Of a stretch of DNA of 64,000 nucleotides, positions 45,405-56,909 are shown one piece after another (the stretch's first letter is position 1; each line of letters starts with the position of its first letter). The notes beneath the pieces were generated by a model, which was given only the letters and a program-made list of their open reading frames with translations, made no database searches and had not been told where the DNA came from. The translations under genes and the position numbers were made by a program. The DNA lies in NCBI GenBank assembly GCA_016584305.1, contig JACEEZ010010964.1, forward strand, positions 159,501 through 223,500, read 5' to 3'. The stretch is from Chionoecetes opilio (lineage: Eukaryota > Arthropoda > Malacostraca > Decapoda > Majidae).

Positions 45405-45545
45405 ATATGTGGAAATTATCCCCCAAACCACCCTGCCCAATTGGTAGCGAGGGGGGTTTTGTTCCCCCCCCCCCCCCCCCTTTATGAGAAGGTATTGTCC
45501 GCTCATCATAGGGGGAGCATGGGGAGTATATATATAAAATTATAA
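45405..45545 (+). mobile_element. BEL/Pao internal 3' end remnant upstream of an LTR
   Basis: TGTGGAAATT, a long C run, CTTTATGAG...CTCAT...AGGGGG and TATATAAAATT occur in the same order here and at about 51772-51896. In both places this looks like the 3' end of the internal region with a polypurine stretch. Here it runs straight into the LTR-like repeat. Confidence 0.55.
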
Positions 45546-46237
45546 TGGTAATGGGTATTAATTAAGATAATTTAAGTAAATGATAAGTACTGGGATATCA
45601 TAATAACATTCCCATTGGTTTTAAACCATTTGCACCTTGCTTGAAGGGGCCCGGGTCATCGGCTGCCACCCATTAGATTTCAGCACTGAGATTTTGTACA
45701 TGGCTGGGTTATGGTGGCGATCGCCGCCGCCGCTCACGGAGATTCAGTTCACTCCAGACCCTTCCCTTAGTAAACATCTCTTACTAAATATATACGTGCA
45801 TTAGTATATAGAGTACACTCCCGACCCTTACGTAATAACCCCTTTTCCTGTGTTTCCTGATTAAGCGAGAGAATTGTACATACGTTTATTTTGTACGTAT
45901 AAGTGTTAATCATAGGACGTGTTAAATACGACACACTGATTTTTACCTTGGGCGTCGTGAATAACTGGCGTAAAAACCTGCCTGACGCCCATAACATAAC
46001 AAAAACCGCCTCCAGCCCTTCACAGCCGCCGTTCACCACGCCGCCTGATCACGACGACCACTTTGAATAACAAGACATTGCAGTATTGATAAGCCTACAA
46101 CCCAATTCAACCCAACTATCCACCCATAAGGTATCTCAGTTAGTGATAGTGGGGGATTGTGTCGGGATGAGATAGACAATGGGTTTTTCTATAGGTAAAA
46201 TCTCAAATGAAAAATGTGTTTTAAAAAAATTTCCACA
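45546..46237 (+). repeat. BEL/Pao LTR (left copy)
   Basis: Starts TGGTAATGGGTATTAATTAA and ends near TTTCCACA. It aligns over its whole length with 58238-58947 (shared TCGGCTGCCACCCATTAGAT, CACGGAGATTCAGTTCACTC, GCCGCCGTTCACC). Preceded by TATAA. Followed by a plausible primer-binding site and then gag, so it acts as the 5' LTR of the element on its right. Confidence 0.8.
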
Positions 46238-46239
46238 AA

Positions 46240-46257
46240 TGGTGTCCCAAGTGAGGA
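46240..46257 (+). promoter_or_regulatory. retrotransposon primer-binding site (candidate)
   Basis: TGGTGTCCCAAGTGAGGA begins with TGG, complementary to the CCA end of a tRNA, two to three bases after the LTR end. The priming tRNA was not identified. Confidence 0.55.
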
Positions 46258-46589
46258 ATATTGATGTTCATGTGACTCGAGGTGGTCGATTGTGAGGTGT
46301 AGTTATGAACCTACCACAACAGGTGGTGAAGGAGTGGAGGGAGGTGTTTGTGGCGTCGGGAACGAGCCAAAAGCCGTGTAACTACCATACGTCAGGTAGT
46401 AGATAGCATCAGAGGTTATGTAGCACTAGTTAGTTGTAATAGTTAAGTGGAGGTTGGTTATAGGCCTGGTTTGCGTCTTGACAGACCAGCCAACGGCCCT
46501 TCCACCACTTGATATAATAATAATTATCACACTAACAATTATTTTAGTGATGTAATCTTGCACTTAATATTTTATTTGACTTAGTTATT

Positions 46590-48680
46590 AACTAAATCAT
46601 GGCGAAGTTTGCTAAGCATTCACAAATTCAGCTAAGTTAGCAATGCTCAACACGAATATATAATAAGTGTGAGGACGCAATTAAGGCAATTCCAATTGAT
46701 TTTATTAAATTTTAAAGACAGGTCTACCATTGTTAAATGAGCAATGGATAAATATGAGGAGGTTTACTTCCTATATGAAGTTCAATTAAAACAAGCTGGG
46801 GATACATAATTAATTCACCATTGCGTGACCAATTATAAACACGAGTGTGAAAGATATCTAGATAAAGTAATTGAATATGAGGGATTACTGGAGTGTGCTC
46901 ATATTCCATCAACAGCTAAAGCCTCTTTACCCCAAATTTAAATGGTTCTCGTTCTGGGATAAGTTTAAATTTATTGATGATAGAACTGACTTAACAGAGG
47001 TGCATATTAAATTAACTTATTTGTAGGTCAGTTGAGAAGTAAAGCATATTTGCTGGTAAAGGAATTAACAGTTGAAAATGCCAATTATAATGTGGCGCTC
47101 AAGATTCTCAAGGAAAATTTTTGAGGATATAGACTTAGTTATAAAGAAACCTATTTTGCAGGTTAAGGATCTACCAAGTCCTAATCATAATTTAGAGGAA
47201 TTGGAAGAGTTCAGAGTAACTTTGAACTGCACCCTAAGAGCAATTGAAGCTCATAAACCATTGATTGAGTCAGACTGGATGGTCAGTACTATGATATGGA
47301 GGAAATTGCCAACTAGGATGCATGATCGTTTAAATCAGAGGTATAATAGTAATTACTTCACGGTCAAAACAAATAGAACAGGGATTATTGCAGGAATGCA
47401 AACATTTGCAAGGTAGTGAGCAGGAACTCCCCCACAGGGAGATCAAGATTGTTACACCTAAGGGTAATCAGCCATCCGTTAAGAGTTTAAAGATCCCTCT
47501 TAGTGGGTATTTATCCCGCTCCTGTTAAAGTTACGCAAATCAAACAGCCTTTAATTAAGATTCAAACTACAGGGGGGTCCCGTTATACGAGCATTCGGTA
47601 TACGAGAATCCGATGATACGAGATGTGTAAATTAGGGTTTATTTTCAATATACGAGATCGAAAATCCAATGATACAACATTCAAACTGGGGTGAGTAAAA
47701 TTATCACGTTTCAAAATGCGCGCCCTACCACTCCCAGGCTGGACAAAGGGGGATTTGGTTGACCCCAGTCAGGTCACCCCTAGCAAGCTGTGACCTGAAG
47801 GGTAATTAAGCATAGTATGGCACGGCCTGACATTTAGGGGTAATTAGCAGTTGTGCGGCCCCAACCTTGGGACCGCAGTCAGGTCACCCCTAGCAAAGAG
47901 TGACCTGAAGCATACGTGACCTCATTAAGCATATGGCGCGGCCTGACCTTTAGCATACGTGAACTCATTGACCTCATACGTGTGCGGCCCCAACCTTGGG
48001 ACCTCTACACTACCTTCTCTTGTATCACGCGGCGTCCCATACATTACAACGTCTTTTTTGCTTGTTATGCATGTTTTATGTTTAATTAATGTGCAGTAAT
48101 GTTATTTTTGTGTGCTATTTTCTCTTTCAGAATGCTTTTTCTACAGAATAGGTAGTACAGTGTGGGTAATATAGACGCTGTGTGTTTGTTGTGTTTGCTA
48201 TAGTTTATTTTAGCTTGAAAAACATTTTTTTTTTTTTTTTAATTGATGGGGTCCTGGAACCAAACCTATATTTTACCATTAGTTATGTGTTTCGTTATAC
48301 GAAATTCACTTTACGAGATGCCAGGTGGAACCTAACTGCTCGTATCTTCGGGACCTCCCTGTACTCATCCTACCAGTAAACCACTAAGACCTACTCAATA
48401 ATAGATACAATCCCTAAATCCAGGGCTACTTCTAGTGAAGTACAAAGAATAAATTGTGTCCTATGTGAGGGGGAACATACACCCTCCCATGTAATATCTA
48501 TTCAGATTGTTCCACGAGAGTTGAAAGGTTAATGAGCCTTGGTAATTGCCTAACCTCTCTCCGTGGTAAACATGCTTTGAATGCATGCCCTATAAAGTTA
48601 AGAACTTGTAGGAAATGTAAACAATCTATACATAACTTTGCTCTTTGTCCTAACAGTGATATTAACCAGACCCTACAGTA
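46590..48680 (+). pseudogene. BEL/Pao gag with zinc knuckles, disrupted
   Basis: Pieces in several frames: YEEVYFLYEVQLKQA near 46760, CERYLDKVIEYEGLLEC near 46850, FIDDRTDLTEVH near 46970, QLRSKAYLLVKELTVENA near 47030, then a clean 114-codon frame (47072-47416) with FEDIDLVIKKPI, LPSPNHNLEELEEF and MVSTMIWRKLPTRMHDRLNQ (DUF1759-type capsid). After a DNA-transposon insertion (47570-48361) the zinc-binding region follows: INCVLCEGEHTPSHV, then CRKCKQSIHNFALC near 48610. Several stops and frame changes. Confidence 0.8.
47570..48361. mobile_element. pogo/Tigger-like MITE inside BEL gag
   Basis: Termini CAGGGGGGTCCCG and CAGGGAGGTCCCG (inverted), extended by TATACGAGCA against GATACGAGCA; flanked by TA at 47568-47569 and 48362-48363. 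The 792-bp interior holds a direct duplication at about 47770-47880 and 47875-48000 (CAGTCAGGTCACCCCTAGCA and GTGCGGCCCCAACCTTGGGA). No transposase ORF. Confidence 0.85.
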
Positions 48681-48818
48681 GTTAAAAGATCAGTCACTAA
48701 TAAGAGTAGTTCAGCCAGCTGTTCCTACTGCAGAATTGAAGGTGAGCCACAATGGTAATTCAGTCATTGTAAAGACAATGTTTGACAGTGGTGCACAAAG
48801 ATCCTTCATAAGTAGGGA

Positions 48819-50036
48819 CATAGACCACTATATCTCTGGACTGTTTACGCGCCAGTGTTTGAAATTGCAGCGCTGCATACTAGCCCAAACGGGGATCGTC
48901 AGTTTCACTAGAATGCTTGGTGTGGGAAGCTGTACTACCGCACTCATCTCCGTAAGTGTGCGTTTTTTGTATTTGTTTATTATTCCGTGCATGTTTTTAT
49001 TACTGTGACATAAAAGGTTGCTACCGATCCAAGCCCTTGTGTCAAAATCAATTGGTTACGTGCCGTTTACCTGGCACATTCGGTCTTAAACATTTACAAG
49101 TGTGGGTCCTTCTATGACTTCCTCGTGAACAAGGAGACTTCACGTGAACATGCCGAGGTGAACATACAAGTGGGTGACGACGAGGATGTGGAGTTATGGG
49201 GCAGGATGTGGTCGTCGCCGTGAAATCATTCACAGATTTGTTGAGTCGCGGGAGGCTGGTGTGTCCCTCCCAGTTGCTGTCTCTCTCACCAAGGACGTGT
49301 GCCACATATACAGGTGCTTTGGAAGGAGAAGGTGATGAAGTATACCCTGTTCGGCAGCAGCAAGCCCAAGGTGACCTTCCAGCAGGTCATTGACACCCTT
49401 GGGGAGGAAGACGACCCACGTTGCGCTGTGCCAACAACCAGAGTTTTCTCGAGAAGGTGTACTTCTCAATTGCGGGTGCCCTGTTCAATGCCTTCACATT
49501 AATTACACCATAGAAAATAATAGTGAAGTGAATGCCAAGCGTAAAAAAAACAGTGCAAGTGTCTCGCAACCAGAACACAGACAAGAAGAAAAAGCTGACT
49601 GGTTGCAATTCGTATAAAACTAAAAAGTTGAAGGCTGAGTGTTTTGTATTTATTGTTCATTAGTTGTAGCTCACACTCAGGGTGAGGCGACTTATGTTGT
49701 GGAAAATGTGCGTTTGGGGGAAGTTATAATCTCTGAAAGCTTGAATGGGAGAGTGAAAGGCTGTGTGACCCATTTCACTGGGTGATCTTTACTACTTCTA
49801 CTGTTTGTTCTCTCTTTCCCTGAGCCTCTACCCTGCCCACCCTTGTAAACACAGAGACGGGTTTTTAAAATGATAATGATGAGGTGTAGCCTGGTATAGT
49901 TAGTTTATTGTTTGTTAGTGTGTAGCCTAGTTCATTAAATAGTTTGTTTATTATGTAGTGTGTTGCCTGCCATAGTGAATTTATTGTTTGTCAGTTTGTG
50001 TGTGTGTGGACTATATATATATATATAATATATATA

Positions 50037-50094
<58 letters not shown>

Positions 50095-50350
50095 TATATT
50101 ATTATATATATTATATATATTATATTTATATTTATATTTATATATATATTGCACTTGACAAATAAATTATGTTTGTTTTTGTTTGAAATTGAATCCTATC
50201 TATTATGAATTGAAAACCTACGAAAATTCGCGTCGATATCCTTCCTGGTTACTGAGTGAACAGTAAGGTTGAAAACAGGCGCTTCGACTTTGGGGCCATT
50301 ATGCAACAGGCCGATATTCCGTGCGCAGTCCAGATTTACAGTGGTCTATG
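48819..50350. mobile_element. 1.5-kb TIR transposon in the BEL protease, 7-bp target duplication
   Basis: Inverted ends start CATAGACCACT and share TCTGGACTG (22 of 25 positions by eye); flanked by GTAGGGA at 48812-48818 and 50351-50357. CATA ends with a 7-bp duplication suggest the P/THAP group, but this is inference. Interior plus-strand coding-like pieces (SPCVKINWLRAVYLAHSVLN near 49030; TFQQVIDTLGEEDD near 49375) match nothing I recognise. A TA tract lies at 50010-50145. Confidence 0.8.
50010..50145. repeat. (TA)n tract
   Basis: TA microsatellite inside the CATAG-terminated transposon. Confidence 0.95.
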
Positions 50351-50595
50351 GTAGGGAGATAGTTGAATTATTACAACTACCCATAATTAATAAAGTGAAC
50401 TTAGCCATTTCAGGTTTTCTTGCCAATAAAGAGGCTCAAAACTTTGACATAGTTCAACCCCTAGTCCAATTAGGAAGATATAAATGTAGGGTAGCTGCTG
50501 TAGCAATTAATAATATTGGTATTAGTTTAACTGTTAATGAACTAAAAGACAGCTAAAATGCTGAGGGATAATGGTGTTAAACTAGTTAGTAATAC

Positions 50596-50910
50596 CTTCG
50601 AGGACGTTGATGGTCCCTTCCAATTAATATAGGCGCTGATTATTTTGGGCGTTACCTAAGGAAGGTTACCTAAGGAAAAGACATAACATCTCAATGTTCA
50701 TCAGTGCTGGTGGTAAGGTAATAATGGGACCCATCCCACATAATCACCAAGCCGAACAAGAGGAGAGTATTCCTAGTCATGCACAACCCCTATTAATTAC
50801 CAGAATTGGAACCACTTTCTTGCCCACACCAATTAGTGAGGTATTAGAGGAAAGTGTTATTCCAGTTCATAATAAATATATTGCCACTAATGAAAATCCT
50901 AAAATATAGT
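50596..50910 (+). pseudogene. BEL/Pao pol remnant after protease
   Basis: Open piece VFISAGGKVIMGPIPHNH and ISEVLEESVIPVH at 50694-50909, in the position of the protease-RT linker of BEL elements. RT itself is not recognisable beyond this point. Confidence 0.6.
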
Positions 50911-52645
50911 TTTTCGAGGAAAAAATACCCCCAAAATTTAAAAACAGGATTTTGGTTTTAAAGTCCTACCGGCTGAAAAAAGTGTAATAATGCCAAAAAA
51001 AGGTTTCCACTCAGCCAGACCATCTAAAGATATAATAGGGAACCTGAATTGATTCCAGATCCTGTGGTAGACATAAAAGGGTTTTCCCCTTTTTGAGCAA
51101 ATATTTAAGCTATAAATTAGTCTTAAATTCATAAAAAGGGGTAGCTTGATCCTTTGAAGTTTTGGGTCAGAAAAAATACGAAGCAGGAATTTTCCCCGGG
51201 AAAATCAGCTCTTGGGCCCCAGCCGCCCCCATAGGAAAAAAAATTTTCCAAATTTTTAAGTCTGTACCAAATATAGGCATAATTGGGTCGAGGAAAAAAT
51301 TTGAAAGCTGATCTTCCAAAAACCCCCCTGCCTCCCCAAAAATTTCCCAAATGCCCAAACTTATAAAAAGTTTGGTGGGAAAAATATTTTAGGAATCGTT
51401 AATGGCGGAATGGCTAAAAATTACCGTATCGGACCAATTTTTATAAACATGGTAGAAGGCAGTCAAAAAACCTCAAAAACTGATTAACATAATAGGGTTG
51501 AAGATAGACTAGTCGCCTATCTAGGTCCCCCTGAACTTTCCCGCTGATAGAAAGCTCCTAAAAACCCTTTGAGTCAAATTATGACTATACTGGGATTTAT
51601 AATAATGGAGAGAATTCCCCCAAAAATATATGTCGCATATTCACTTGTATTTATCGGACTATTAAATTTGAAATTAAATCAAAAACCAAAATCCAAAACC
51701 ACTATACAAATGTTCCCGGGGTATTGGCCTGGGGGGATGTCATTGAAGGGAATTTAGTTTTTTGCCGGCCCCAGTTGTGGAAATTTTCCCAACCAAAAAA
51801 GTCAAATTTGGGAAGAGGTGGTTTTTTTTTTTCCCCCCCCCCCTTTATGAGGAGGATTGCCTCTCATAGGGGGGTGTGGGATTTTCTATATAAAATTGTT
51901 ACGAGGGCCCTTTTTCTGGGGGACTGGGGACAAGGCAAGGGCCCCTTTGCCTTCCTTGGGGGGTCGTGGTGGGGGGTCCGAAGAGGGCGGGGCGAGTCTT
52001 CCCCAAACGCCTCGCGAATGGGGGGTTAGGGGGAAGGTGGGGGGCAAGAGGGGGGTTAAAAAAGTAGCCCCGTCGGGGGGGGACAGGACTCCCCCCCCCA
52101 CAGGATTACGAAAATCGCCCGAAAAAACCCGCCCCTGGAAAAACCCGCTTTCCCCCCCCTGTGTTTTGGAAGGGGGACGAGATCCCTGGAGGTCAAAGGG
52201 GGCCTTGTGGCTCGGGGCGGGGACTGCCCGGGCAGGGGCAGGCTCAAAGGCGGGGCCCTTTTAGGATTTTTTGGGGGACGGGCACCCGGAGTGTTTGTGA
52301 TCGCGGTTAACAGTGTTTAGGGGAGGGAGCGCCTGTGTTTTTGTTGGGGGGTATGCATAAAAACATAATAGGGGGGAAGACTTTGTTTTGGTGCGTGCCT
52401 TTTGATACACGGGGTCCGGCAAGGGGGGCGCCCCCGTGTGAGAGACAGTGATCCGCCAAGGGGGGGGGAATGGATTTGGCCCGCGTGCCTTGTGCATGCG
52501 TGCCTGTACATGGGTGGTAGTTGGGAAAAAAAGCCGTGAAGCAGTTCAAGCTTCCCCCTTTAGTCCCTTTGTTCCCCCCATGCCCCGAGCCGTTTTGTGT
52601 GTGAAAGTTGAGAGGGGGGATTGCCCCCCCCCTCCTTCTTAAAAT
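50911..52645. other. homopolymer-blurred block, probably remaining BEL internal sequence
   Basis: Long runs of A, then G and C; no usable frame. At 51772-51896 it contains the same 3'-internal landmarks seen at 45405-45545, supporting a BEL origin for at least part. The GC-rich remainder (51900-52640) is unassigned. Confidence 0.45.
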
Positions 52646-52740
52646 TTAATAAAACCCTTATAACTCGGGGACGATAGGGGGGTCTGGCCTTGCCGACTTA
52701 TTTAATATGCCGAGTTTTGCAAAAGCCCTCCATATGGGTA

Positions 52741-52764
52741 AAAAAAAAAAAAAAAAAAAAAAAA
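52741..52764. repeat. poly(A) run
   Basis: About 24 consecutive A bases within the outer Tigger-like repeat; a possible retroposon tail with no body recognised to its left. Confidence 0.7.
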
Positions 52765-52902
52765 TGTAAAAACAGTACTGTACACTACCTCCCGAGTTTC
52801 GCGCTTGCTTTCTTCTGGAGGCATAGCGCAAAACTGGGGTATCGTGAAACTCTGGTATAAAAACACTGAAAAAAATGCTTATTTAGCCCGGTTTTTTTTT
52901 TG

Positions 52903-52923
52903 TGTGGTGTGTGTGTGTGGGGG

Positions 52924-52967
<44 letters not shown>

Positions 52968-52991
52968 TTTGTGTTGTGGGGTTGTGGGGGT

Positions 52992-53034
<43 letters not shown>

Positions 53035-53080
53035 TGTTTTGTGTTTTGTGGTGTGTGTGTGTGGTGTGTGTGTGTGTCTA
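52903..53080. repeat. (TG)n microsatellite joined to a SINE 3' end
   Basis: TG-rich tract immediately next to the 3' end of a minus-strand SINE. Read on minus the SINE end passes into ACACAC, as in the intact SINE where ACACACACGC precedes poly(A); the tract probably grew from that tail. Confidence 0.85.
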
Positions 53081-53139
53081 TAGCGCCGTTAGGCACGACC
53101 TCCAGGGGTGGTGGTAGGCCCTGAGGGTTTAACTTGAGG
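53081..53139 (-). mobile_element. SINE 3' fragment
   Basis: Reverse complement of the SINE 3' end: CTCAAGTTAAACCCTCAGGG, CCTGGAGGTCGTGCCTAACG. Truncated by or next to the XPG-like TIR element that starts at 53153. Confidence 0.8.
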
Positions 53140-53699
53140 CCTGTGTACCTACTAGTCGGCAGCTTAGTGAAATGATGGGGACATGCCGGATAAAAGCACC
53201 AAAATTTTTTCAGGCACTCTACAGGCTCTAGCTATGATTTTGAGAGGGAGACAAATGATCCCATCACTCAGAGGCTATAAGGAACGCTTCTTTATTATTT
53301 TGACATTTCCGCATGTGGAAATTAGGGTAAATGGGTTTTTAAAAGAATAGTCATAAGGAAAATGTTTATTGGATGCAAGTTATCTTATTATTATATTTAA
53401 TAACTCCAGAACAAAATATTCCCAATATGGCTGTCAAAAAAACATAAATTCAATATTTATTCGACTTTAAACTCCCTGCGGACATCGCGATAATGCCATG
53501 GTAGTTATTAGCAGAACACGAATTAAAACATACTCCTTGCAATTCAAAAATGACAGTGGTTAATCTACTGACGGTGCATTATGAAAAATAAGTATTCATT
53601 AGCTCATTATACAACAATCATGTTCTTCCTGTACAGCTGCAGGAATGCCATGTCTTTGTAAGCACCAGTATCACAATGCAGGTATGATTCATAATTGTA

Positions 53700-55090
53700 A
53701 TTATGTGTCTACTTCTCACTTTTTGCAGTGCACAGTTCGGTGCATTTCCAGCTGGCTTTCTTGCATGAACATCTCCCGCCACAACCTGCAGCACTTTTGC
53801 AGGCAAACTTCACAAGTTCACTTACGCCTTTGCTGCCGCAGGCTGCGAGCTCCAGACAGGAACCCAGGACTTTGTTTCTGCATCCAGTGTCCAACCGCAG
53901 CCTTCAGCAGTTGGTGTCTGTTGTTGGGCCTGGTGAAAGGTTGTCCAGATGCCAGCCTGGTACACTGCACGCTTGGTGTGCTGCAGCAGGGCCTTTTTGA
54001 GTTGGGGGAATGTTCTCCATCGTTCTGTTTTTCTGGCAGAACAGTTCCTTTCTTGCTTCATTCACCGACACCAGAGGGCTGGTTTGTCATATTAACGACT
54101 GTGAAAAACGTTCCAGCATCTGGAAACTCCTGGCAATCCACGGTGATTTGTGCATGTGGAGTTTATCGATGAAGTTGAAGGCATCTGTGACTTCGGTATA
54201 GGAAACCCCATGCTTCCCAAACCGACTTTTTCCTTTCCAAAGAAAGAAGAAGTCGTATCACACCCTGTGAAGCTGGGGAAAACACTGGTAGTCTGGGACT
54301 TCTCTTGCCCAGAGTACTACAGATGGCATGATGTGTAGGAAAAGGAAGTTCTTGCCACTGCCGAAGGCGACCCAGATGTCAGCCGAGATACTTGCTGGCT
54401 AGAAAGTGATACTTCCGAGAGGATGAAAGAACGCCCAGTATCCACGGTGCGTACCAAGCATGTGGTGCATCCACTCTCTAGGGCATCTTGTAGATGGACC
54501 AAAAATTCTTGTGTCTGCCTCTTCGTGGTCACATGGCGGCAAACGAAGTGGTCAAATGCCACTGCAGACTACAGAGGCTCCAGATGTTGCAAAAGACCTG
54601 CTTTCCGTCTGGGAAGGTAGTGGATACAATCTTTTCTGATAGGAAAATGGAAGAGTTCTACCTTGTTTGTGGGGTCACGCAGGAAATCGGGCCAATTGCC
54701 TGGGACCTTGGTCTGGCCTGCCCCCTTCCTTCGTACACCTTTCCCCCGTTTCTCTCTGGTTGATTCTTTGATAATGTTGTCCAGGGACCTTTTCCCATAA
54801 CCACATCTACTCTCATAGAGGTTTCCAGTTGCCTCATGATGTGGGGAACAAACCCCTCCACTGGCATAATCGTCAATGTAGTGATGCCAGTTACTGGGAG
54901 GAGGTGTTACCACAGCAGCACCATCGAGCACTCTAACATCAAATGAGCCAGAGGGTTCTTCTTGCGTTTCTGGGCCAGAATGTTGGTGAGATCGGACTTT
55001 TCCCTTGTCGCAGCTTCCCTCTTTTAGCCAAAGAAGGAGGTATGGGTGATTCTCATGCTTGAAGAAGTGTCCAGGTCCCCACACGGTGCT
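53700..55090 (-). pseudogene. XPG/FEN1-like nuclease with Cys-rich tail (copy 2), frameshifted
   Basis: From the N-terminal side: FDVRVLDGAAVV near 54935; a STREKRGKGVRRK segment and KVPGNWPDFLRDPTNKVELF at 54640-54770; CDHEEADTR near 54520 (acidic motif of XPG/FEN nucleases); FLVHLQDALESG and LVRTVDTG (expected DTD) near 54430; AWGFL near 54210; LLQHTKRAVYQAGIW near 54000; EGCGWTLDAETKSWVPVW near 53890; C-terminal ELVKFACKS.AGCGGRCSCKK and WKCTELC at 53730-53800. At least five frame changes. Same family as the gene at 17240-18601 but a different subfamily. Biochemical role in these elements is unknown; a metal-dependent nuclease is inferred. Confidence 0.7.
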
Positions 55091-55640
55091 GTGTGACTAT
55101 GTAGAGACGGGAAAAGAGGGCCAGTCATCCTCAGCATAGAATTTTCCGACTGCTTACTCTTCGTCTTTGGTGTTGGCGATCGAACAGGGGCCAAATTTTT
55201 TTTTCTTAATTTGGGGCATGGATGGAGTGGTTAGCATCTGTCAACCACTGACTTCTTGTATGTTCATACTGCTTCTTGCCAAAGGCTCTACTGTGCGGAC
55301 TGTGTTGACAACAGATGGTCGATGACATCCGGTGTCAAGTGCCAAAGGGGGTTTTGGGGTGTCATCCTTGAATGGGTTTACATCTCACTGATGACCGGAT
55401 AAGGTCCACAGTTTGCTTCTGGATAGTTTTTCTGGGTAGATAGACCCTCCTGTGATGGTATGGTCATCATTTGGGGGTTTGGCATACTGCTCCCCGAACT
55501 CTGCCAGGAGTCGCGCCTGCCCCCGGTTTCCCGCAACCATCCACTTTCTAATATATAAAATATTCTAATATATTAAAATTTTAAATTTTTTTATAATAAA
55601 TCTAATATATTAAAATATATATAAATATTCTAAAGAATAT
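55090..55640 (-). other. probable 5' part of the XPG-like element, degraded
   Basis: Lies between the readable gene and the right arm. No clean frame; likely the N-terminal coding region plus leader. AT-rich tract at 55545-55640. Confidence 0.4.
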
Positions 55641-55864
55641 TTCTTTTGCCATAAAGGCGAATCTTTATTTCATCAAGATTTTTCTAAGTGAAAATTAGCC
55701 GTTATCACAAAAATGGTTCATAGAGGCTTCTGAGTAATGGATCGTTTGTCTCCCCTCTCAAAATCATAGCTAGGACCCTGTAGAATGCCTGAACAAAATT
55801 TTGGTGCTTTTATCCCGGGATGTCCCATCCTCTTGAAATCTGGTCCTTAGCGGCCGGACTATAC

Positions 55865-56474
55865 CGTTATTTTACAAGCTTATAAGACTCATTTTCCCAA
55901 AAAAAAAAATCCTGAAAATGCCCCCAAGCCCCTGTCCACCCCGCAGTGAATGGGTTTCTGGGTGTTAGCCTAGGGTTTGTGACCGCCTCCCGGGGTGGTG
56001 GCTTCGGCACAAAATACGTAAAAGAAGAGGAGGGAGGAGAGGAGCTTGAGATTGAGCTTGAGTTGGGAGCACCCCGCGGATGTGTTTTGGTCTGAGTGAG
56101 TGAGCTTGAAACATATCTTGGCAGCTGATGGTTGTGTGACAGTGTATATGGGAATAACACTGTCAACAACGCCTTCCTCTCTCTTCCTGTCTCCTCCAGT
56201 ACCTCCAGAAACCACAGTACCACACACGTCCCTGGGTTTAATCACTTATAAAGGGGTATTTTGTGGTAAATAGTAAGGAACCCGGGGGGGGTGTACGGTA
56301 AGGTGCTACTTATTTTGATGGTGTTACCTATCTTATGTTTACACGGCTGCTCCTGTAGAGAAAAACACAAACAATGGAAAAAAAAAAAAGCCAAAACTAC
56401 AAAGCTATACTAAGCTTATTATAATACTATACTAAGCAGGAAGGAAGGAAGACGTGTCCCGTACGTCTCCTTAT
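55865..56474. other. unassigned interior of the Tigger-like nest
   Basis: No protein or repeat family recognised. A minus-strand 118-codon frame at 55867-56223 has no family resemblance. Confidence 0.4.
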
Positions 56475-56909
56475 GGGGAGGGCTGGTAGCAAAAGTGGTT
56501 AGCGGTCAAGATATATGTCAAGCTTGAGCACGAGCTTGACAGACGACCCACAAAGGGATATAAGCAGAAAGGTTTACAAGAAGAAGAAGTCTCCGAGTGG
56601 CGTTCCCGGTGATCCGAGTTCGATCCTTGATGAGGGCTGAAAAATCCACTTAAAATCTTTCTCTGCACTGTTGAGTAGCCTAAGAACACCCACACGCTGC
56701 CCCATTAACTCTACCTTCGATTGTGAGTGCATCAGAGGATACAGGGGGCAGCATGAGCCTCTAATCACAGGCGTCACTATAGAAATTCTGTCTGCGCCAC
56801 CACGGGCGCCAAAAGGGCCAACCATCACAGCCCTCAAGTTAACCTCCAGGGCCTACCATCCCACTCCTGGAGGTCACTGCCTAACGGCGCTGTAGGCACG
56901 AACACACAC

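Larger units (their letters stand above)
48736..50595 (+). pseudogene. BEL/Pao aspartic protease region, split
   Basis: The left part (48736-48818) contains VKTMFDSGAQRSFISRD with the catalytic D-S-G motif. After a 1.5-kb transposon the frame resumes at 50351-50556 with EIVELLQLPIINKVNLAISG and GFLANKEAQNFDIVQPLV (DUF1758-type). Further remnants include NTFEDVDGPFQLI and ADYFGRYL near 50600-50660. Confidence 0.8.
53153..55861 (-). mobile_element. TIR element carrying an XPG-like/Cys-rich gene (copy 2)
   Basis: A 2.7-kb unit. Ends TAGTCGGCAGCTTA (left) and TAGTCCGGCCGCTAA (right, inverted), flanked by TAC at 53150-53152 and 55862-55864. Long inverted arms: 53165-53290 against 55710-55855 share GGATAAAAGCACCAAAATTT, CTAGCTATGATTTTGAGAGG and GGAGACAAA. 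A minus-strand gene fills the middle. The 3-bp duplication, long TIRs and XPG-type nuclease recall the Academ superfamily as I remember it; unconfirmed. Confidence 0.75.

Noticed and set aside
52785..53124. His/Thr- and Val/Cys-rich ORFs
   Set aside because: Translations of the TG/CA microsatellite.
53805..54172. 175-codon plus-strand ORF
   Set aside because: Antisense to the XPG-like gene, whose conserved motifs are on minus.
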